Positions 5,678-8,445 of a stretch of 8,445 nucleotides of DNA are shown piece after piece. The DNA is taken from assembly GCA_013329925.1 (NCBI GenBank), contig DUJK01000191.1:1-8445 (forward strand), given 5' to 3'. The notes below the pieces were generated by a model. It worked only from the letters and a program-made list of their open reading frames with translations. It searched no databases and had not been told where the DNA came from. Made by a program: the position numbers and the translations under genes. Numbering within the stretch: position 1 is the stretch's first letter; the number at the start of each line of letters is the position of its first letter. Source of the DNA: Candidatus Poseidoniaceae archaeon. Its GTDB lineage: Archaea; Thermoplasmatota; Poseidoniia; Poseidoniales; Poseidoniaceae.

Positions 5678-7258
5678 TCACATATCTGATTGAGGCGGCA
5701 AAGACGCATCAATATCTTGTTTAGCCCATAAAACATCATCAATACGGAGGATGGAAATTGAAACTTCAGTAGCACCAATAATTGCCTGTTTAATGATGCC
5801 CGATGGTTCCAAAACCCCCAACTCCAACATATCACCAGGCTTACCAGTTGTCAGGTTTATACCAATATTATCAGAATCTAGATTAGTTTGCTCGGCAACA
5901 ACATCAATCAGTGATGAAATAGGGTCGATGCCGGCATTCTCCGCCAAAACCCTGAGTATAACTTCTATACCGTCTGCATATGCTTCTACAGCGAGTTGTT
6001 CTCTACCGGGAATAGTTTCTGCATAACGCCTCAGTTTGCGCGCAAGTGCGACATACGATGCTCCCCCACCACATACGACATCACTATCTTGAATTAGCTG
6101 TACAGAGACTCCAAGAGAATCATCAAAACATCGTTCAACTTCTCCAATGATATCAACAGTGCTGCCTTTGGCGATAATTGTCGCGGCCTTTCCAGCAGCT
6201 TCTACCACCCAGAAATCCTTTCCATCTAGGGAGATGTTTTTACTTGATTTGAATTCACCCAAATCTTCACTTCTGCTAGATTTTATCGAATTCACCAGCG
6301 TTGCACTACAAGCTCTTGCAAGCATATTCAAATCATTCCGCGAGACTCTACGGAATGCTTGAATCCTATTCTTGACAAGGTAATCGCGAATGCCATCATC
6401 GATACCTTCTTTACAAGCCAAAACATTTACCCCATTTTCGACTAATTTATCGACTTGAGATTTCAACATTATCCGCTCTTGCTGTCTAAATGATTCTAAA
6501 ACCCCAGTATCGGTGACGTTCAATTTCAAATCACTCTTGAGTCCTTGCTGCTCTAAACCCCCATCAATTAGCAAAATCTTACCATTAGAGACGTCTTTTT
6601 GCATCTCAGAAGAGATGCGTTTCTTTGGCAACATCAACCCTTGAATCAAACTAGATTCTTCCACCCTTCCCCCAGTTTGAGAGATTAATTTTATTTTAGT
6701 TGGGTCAATAATGTCATCATCACCTTCAACGATCATCTTAACCGCTCGAAGAGAGATATCGGCAATCGTTTCTTGCATTGAACTGTGACCCTTTCCAGCC
6801 AGTGAGGTTTTTACCACCGTTTTCTGCATCGCGTCGTTAGCCTTCAAAGAGATTTCTTCAAGACTCTTAAGAACAAATTGTTCGGCCTTTCTAAAGCCCC
6901 GGGCAATTGTCGAGGGGTGAATGCCTTGGAGGATTAATTGCCAGGCATTCTGCAACATCTCCCCTGCCAGTATAACAGTACTAGTGGTGCCATCTTTGGC
7001 AACTCTATCTTGTGCAGATGACGCACTAATCATCATTTTAGCAACGGGATGCTCGACTTTGGCAGTTTCTAATACAGTTACTCCATCATTGGTAACCAAA
7101 GTCCGCCCATCATCATCAATCAATAGCTTATCCAGGCCCTTAGGCCCTAAAGTCGAGCGAATCGCTTCAGCAAGAGCGAGAGCCGCTTGAATATTTTTTT
7201 GCAATGCGTCGCGACCCTTAGACCGTGCAGTGTCCTTTAGGATAGGAGCCTCGCTCAT
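5678..7258 (-). CDS. thermosome subunit (group II chaperonin, CCT/Cpn60 family)
   Basis: This is a subunit of the archaeal double-ring ATP-dependent folding chamber in the cytosol. From ATG 7258 it has 526 residues. Landmarks are the N-terminal equatorial motifs STLGPKGLDKLL (35-46) and VTNDGVTVL (55-63), the nucleotide loop DGTTSTVILAGEML (89-102), and SLAGKG (152-157). The apical domain with its helical protrusion spans about 205-355 and includes KEGIDDGIRDYL (283-294). The intermediate-domain ERCFDDSL (375-382) holds the aspartate equivalent to the ATP-hydrolysis residue (D380), followed by CGGGA (396-400), GREQLAVEAYADGIEVI (418-434) and LAENAGIDP (438-446). Oddities: the near-universal GDGTT reads KDGTT, the residue after GGGA is not the usual acidic pattern, and the C-terminus lacks a Gly/Met-rich tail. 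These suggest a divergent paralogous subunit. An in-frame TTG at 7297 would add 13 residues, but the normal family N-terminus fits the ATG. It lies 35 bases after dnaK on the same strand. Confidence 0.95.
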   Translation of the reverse strand: MSEAPILKDTARSKGRDALQKNIQAALALAEAIRSTLGPKGLDKLLIDDDGRTLVTNDGVTVLETAKVEHPVAKMMISASSAQDRVAKDGTTSTVILAGEMLQNAWQLILQGIHPSTIARGFRKAEQFVLKSLEEISLKANDAMQKTVVKTSLAGKGHSSMQETIADISLRAVKMIVEGDDDIIDPTKIKLISQTGGRVEESSLIQGLMLPKKRISSEMQKDVSNGKILLIDGGLEQQGLKSDLKLNVTDTGVLESFRQQERIMLKSQVDKLVENGVNVLACKEGIDDGIRDYLVKNRIQAFRRVSRNDLNMLARACSATLVNSIKSSRSEDLGEFKSSKNISLDGKDFWVVEAAGKAATIIAKGSTVDIIGEVERCFDDSLGVSVQLIQDSDVVCGGGASYVALARKLRRYAETIPGREQLAVEAYADGIEVILRVLAENAGIDPISSLIDVVAEQTNLDSDNIGINLTTGKPGDMLELGVLEPSGIIKQAIIGATEVSISILRIDDVLWAKQDIDASLPPQSDM

Positions 7259-7297
7259 GGTTGGGCCACACACCTCTATGAGATAAGCGCGACTCAA
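7259..7297 (-). promoter_or_regulatory. dnaK-thermosome junction with ambiguous start signals
   Basis: On the minus strand the dnaK stop TGA (7296-7294) overlaps an in-frame TTG (7297-7295), forming TTGA, a coupling-like arrangement. A good ribosome-binding match, GAGGTG, ends 12 bases before ATG 7258, farther than the 4-5 bases seen at pyrG and tdh in this window. No TATA-like box is visible in these 39 bases, so the thermosome is probably read from a transcript that starts upstream. The motif is seen; its use is uncertain. Confidence 0.35.
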
Positions 7298-8445
7298 TCT
7301 TCGTCGACGACTTCAAAGTCAGCATCGACCACATCATCGCCACCAACATCGATATCGCCGTCTTCCGATGAACCGTCTTGTTCAGACATTTCTGCAGATG
7401 CAGCTTCATACAATTTTGCGGAAACTGAATGCATAGCCTCTTCAATTTCTTTGACCTTGGCTTGAATAGCCGCATCATCCACGTTATCGATTTCTAAAGG
7501 CTTACCATCATCATCTTGAACTAACTTTTCCAATTCGTCTAAGTGTGACTTAACTGGTCCAACATCATCCTCATCAAGCTTATCGCCTGCTTCATCAATG
7601 GTTCTTCTTGTTTGATACAGTACTTGATCGGCCATATTGCGCAACTCGACCTTGGCCTTTCTTTGCTTATCTTCTTCAGCAAAACTCTCGGCTTCCTCAA
7701 TCTTAGCCTGAATTTCATCTTCTGACAGTGAGGTTTGGGATTCAATCTTTACCGACTGCTCTTTGCCTGTACCCATGTCTTTGGCACTTACATTAACAAT
7801 ACCATTAGCATCAATATCGAACGTAACTTCAATTTGTGGCACGCCACGCGGAGCGGCAGGAATCCCCATCAATGTGAATTCTCCTAGAGTTACATTGTCT
7901 TTGGCAAATTCTCTTTCTCCCTGAAGAACGTGAATTGTTACTGCAGGTTGATTATCAGATGCCGTAGAATATATCTCAGACCTTCTAGCAGGAATCGTGG
8001 TATTTCTTTCAATCATTGTTGTCATGACGCCACCAAGGGTTTCGATTCCCAAGGTTAGTGGAGTAACATCAAGCAATAAAATGTCAGATACACCCTCGTC
8101 TCCAGAAATAATCCCGGCCTGTAATGCAGCACCCATAGCAACCGCTTCATCTGGGTTGATACCCTTGTAAGGCGCCTTACCGGCTTCCTTTTCCACTGCT
8201 TCTTGAACAGCTGGGACTCTTGTAGATCCACCAACTAGAATTACTTTATCGACATCTCCTTTCTTTACGCCAGCATCCTTCATTGCTTGCCTAGTAGGTT
8301 TCATCGTGTTCTCTATCAGTTTAGCAATCAAACTCTCGAATTTAGCTCTAGTAAGGGTCATATCCAAGTGCTCTGGTTGACCATCAACCATTGTAATGAA
8401 TGGAAGATTGATTTGGGTTTGTTGAGTACCAGATAATTCGATTTT
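7294..8445 (-). CDS. dnaK: molecular chaperone DnaK (Hsp70), C-terminal 383 residues; 5' end beyond the window
   Basis: DnaK is the ATP-driven Hsp70 that binds unfolded segments with DnaJ and GrpE in the cytosol. The frame is open to the window edge, where codons 8445-8392 read KIELSGTQQTQINLPFIT, a block inside the Hsp70 ATPase domain; the ATG at 8391 is therefore internal. About 260 N-terminal residues are missing compared with E. coli DnaK. In visible-residue numbering, the ATPase domain ends with ILVGGSTRVP (69-78) and GINPDEAVAMGAA (95-107). The interdomain linker is DILLLDVTPLTLGIET (121-136), then comes the substrate-binding beta domain with HVLQGER (172-178) and IEVTFDIDANGI (205-216). 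A helical lid follows (about 240-350), then an acidic tail ending DVVDADFEVVDED. DnaK is patchily distributed in Archaea and is generally held to be of bacterial origin. Here it directly precedes the thermosome gene. Partner genes grpE and dnaJ, if present, would lie outside the window. Confidence 0.97.
   Translation of the reverse strand, partial: KIELSGTQQTQINLPFITMVDGQPEHLDMTLTRAKFESLIAKLIENTMKPTRQAMKDAGVKKGDVDKVILVGGSTRVPAVQEAVEKEAGKAPYKGINPDEAVAMGAALQAGIISGDEGVSDILLLDVTPLTLGIETLGGVMTTMIERNTTIPARRSEIYSTASDNQPAVTIHVLQGEREFAKDNVTLGEFTLMGIPAAPRGVPQIEVTFDIDANGIVNVSAKDMGTGKEQSVKIESQTSLSEDEIQAKIEEAESFAEEDKQRKAKVELRNMADQVLYQTRRTIDEAGDKLDEDDVGPVKSHLDELEKLVQDDDGKPLEIDNVDDAAIQAKVKEIEEAMHSVSAKLYEAASAEMSEQDGSSEDGDIDVGGDDVVDADFEVVDED

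Noticed and set aside
5620..5835. 71-codon minus-strand frame across the 3' end of the thermosome gene
   Set aside because: It is out of frame with the thermosome, whose conserved C-terminal motifs continue intact through this region; low-complexity translation.
7218..7478. 86-codon minus-strand frame across the dnaK-thermosome junction
   Set aside because: Out of frame with both genes; dnaK's acidic tail and the thermosome N-terminus account for the DNA.
8389..8391. ATG at 8391 as the start of dnaK
   Set aside because: The frame continues upstream to the window edge with an Hsp70-specific block (KIELS...INLPFIT), so this methionine is internal and the gene is cut by the window.

Overview
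This window looks like a fragment of a mesophilic, AT-rich euryarchaeal genome. My best guess is the Thermoplasmatota side, such as marine group II or III (Ca. Poseidoniia) or a relative; that placement is inference. The evidence for Archaea is a group II chaperonin (thermosome) subunit, a COG3199-type archaeal ATP-NAD/AcoX kinase, a threonine dehydrogenase that resembles the Thermococcus enzyme from memory, GGTG(A) ribosome-binding motifs and TATA-like elements. It also carries genes of bacterial or eukaryotic flavour, DnaK and a long-form HMG-CoA synthase, as often seen in mesophilic euryarchaea.

Layout from left to right: a probable 3' end of an unknown plus-strand gene (1-88) overlaps an ATP-NAD/AcoX-family kinase (73-1209, +). 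CTP synthase pyrG (1210-2850, -) converges on the kinase with no spacer at all. A divergent intergenic region of about 138 bp (2851-2988) holds TATA-like elements and a 20-nt inverted repeat. L-threonine 3-dehydrogenase (2989-4041, +) follows and overlaps by 4 bp, tail to tail, with HMG-CoA synthase (4038-5609, -). Upstream of HMG-CoA synthase on the same strand lie a thermosome subunit (5678-7258, -) and the C-terminal 60 % of DnaK (7294 to the window edge, -).

The three right-hand minus-strand genes (dnaK, then thermosome, then HMG-CoA synthase) have gaps of 35 and 68 bp and may be co-transcribed. The first two make a mixed bacterial-type/archaeal-type protein-folding pair. HMG-CoA synthase feeds the mevalonate route to archaeal isoprenoid lipids. 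The left part is nucleotide, cofactor and amino-acid metabolism: CTP synthesis, probable NADP synthesis and threonine catabolism.

The window is mostly core housekeeping. I see no mobile element, CRISPR array, tRNA or rRNA, and no clear previously undescribed system. The most notable points are a roughly 57-residue insertion in HMG-CoA synthase, a divergent thermosome with a changed GDGTT nucleotide motif, an inverted repeat in the pyrG/tdh divergent promoter, and two convergent pairs with no intergenic DNA.
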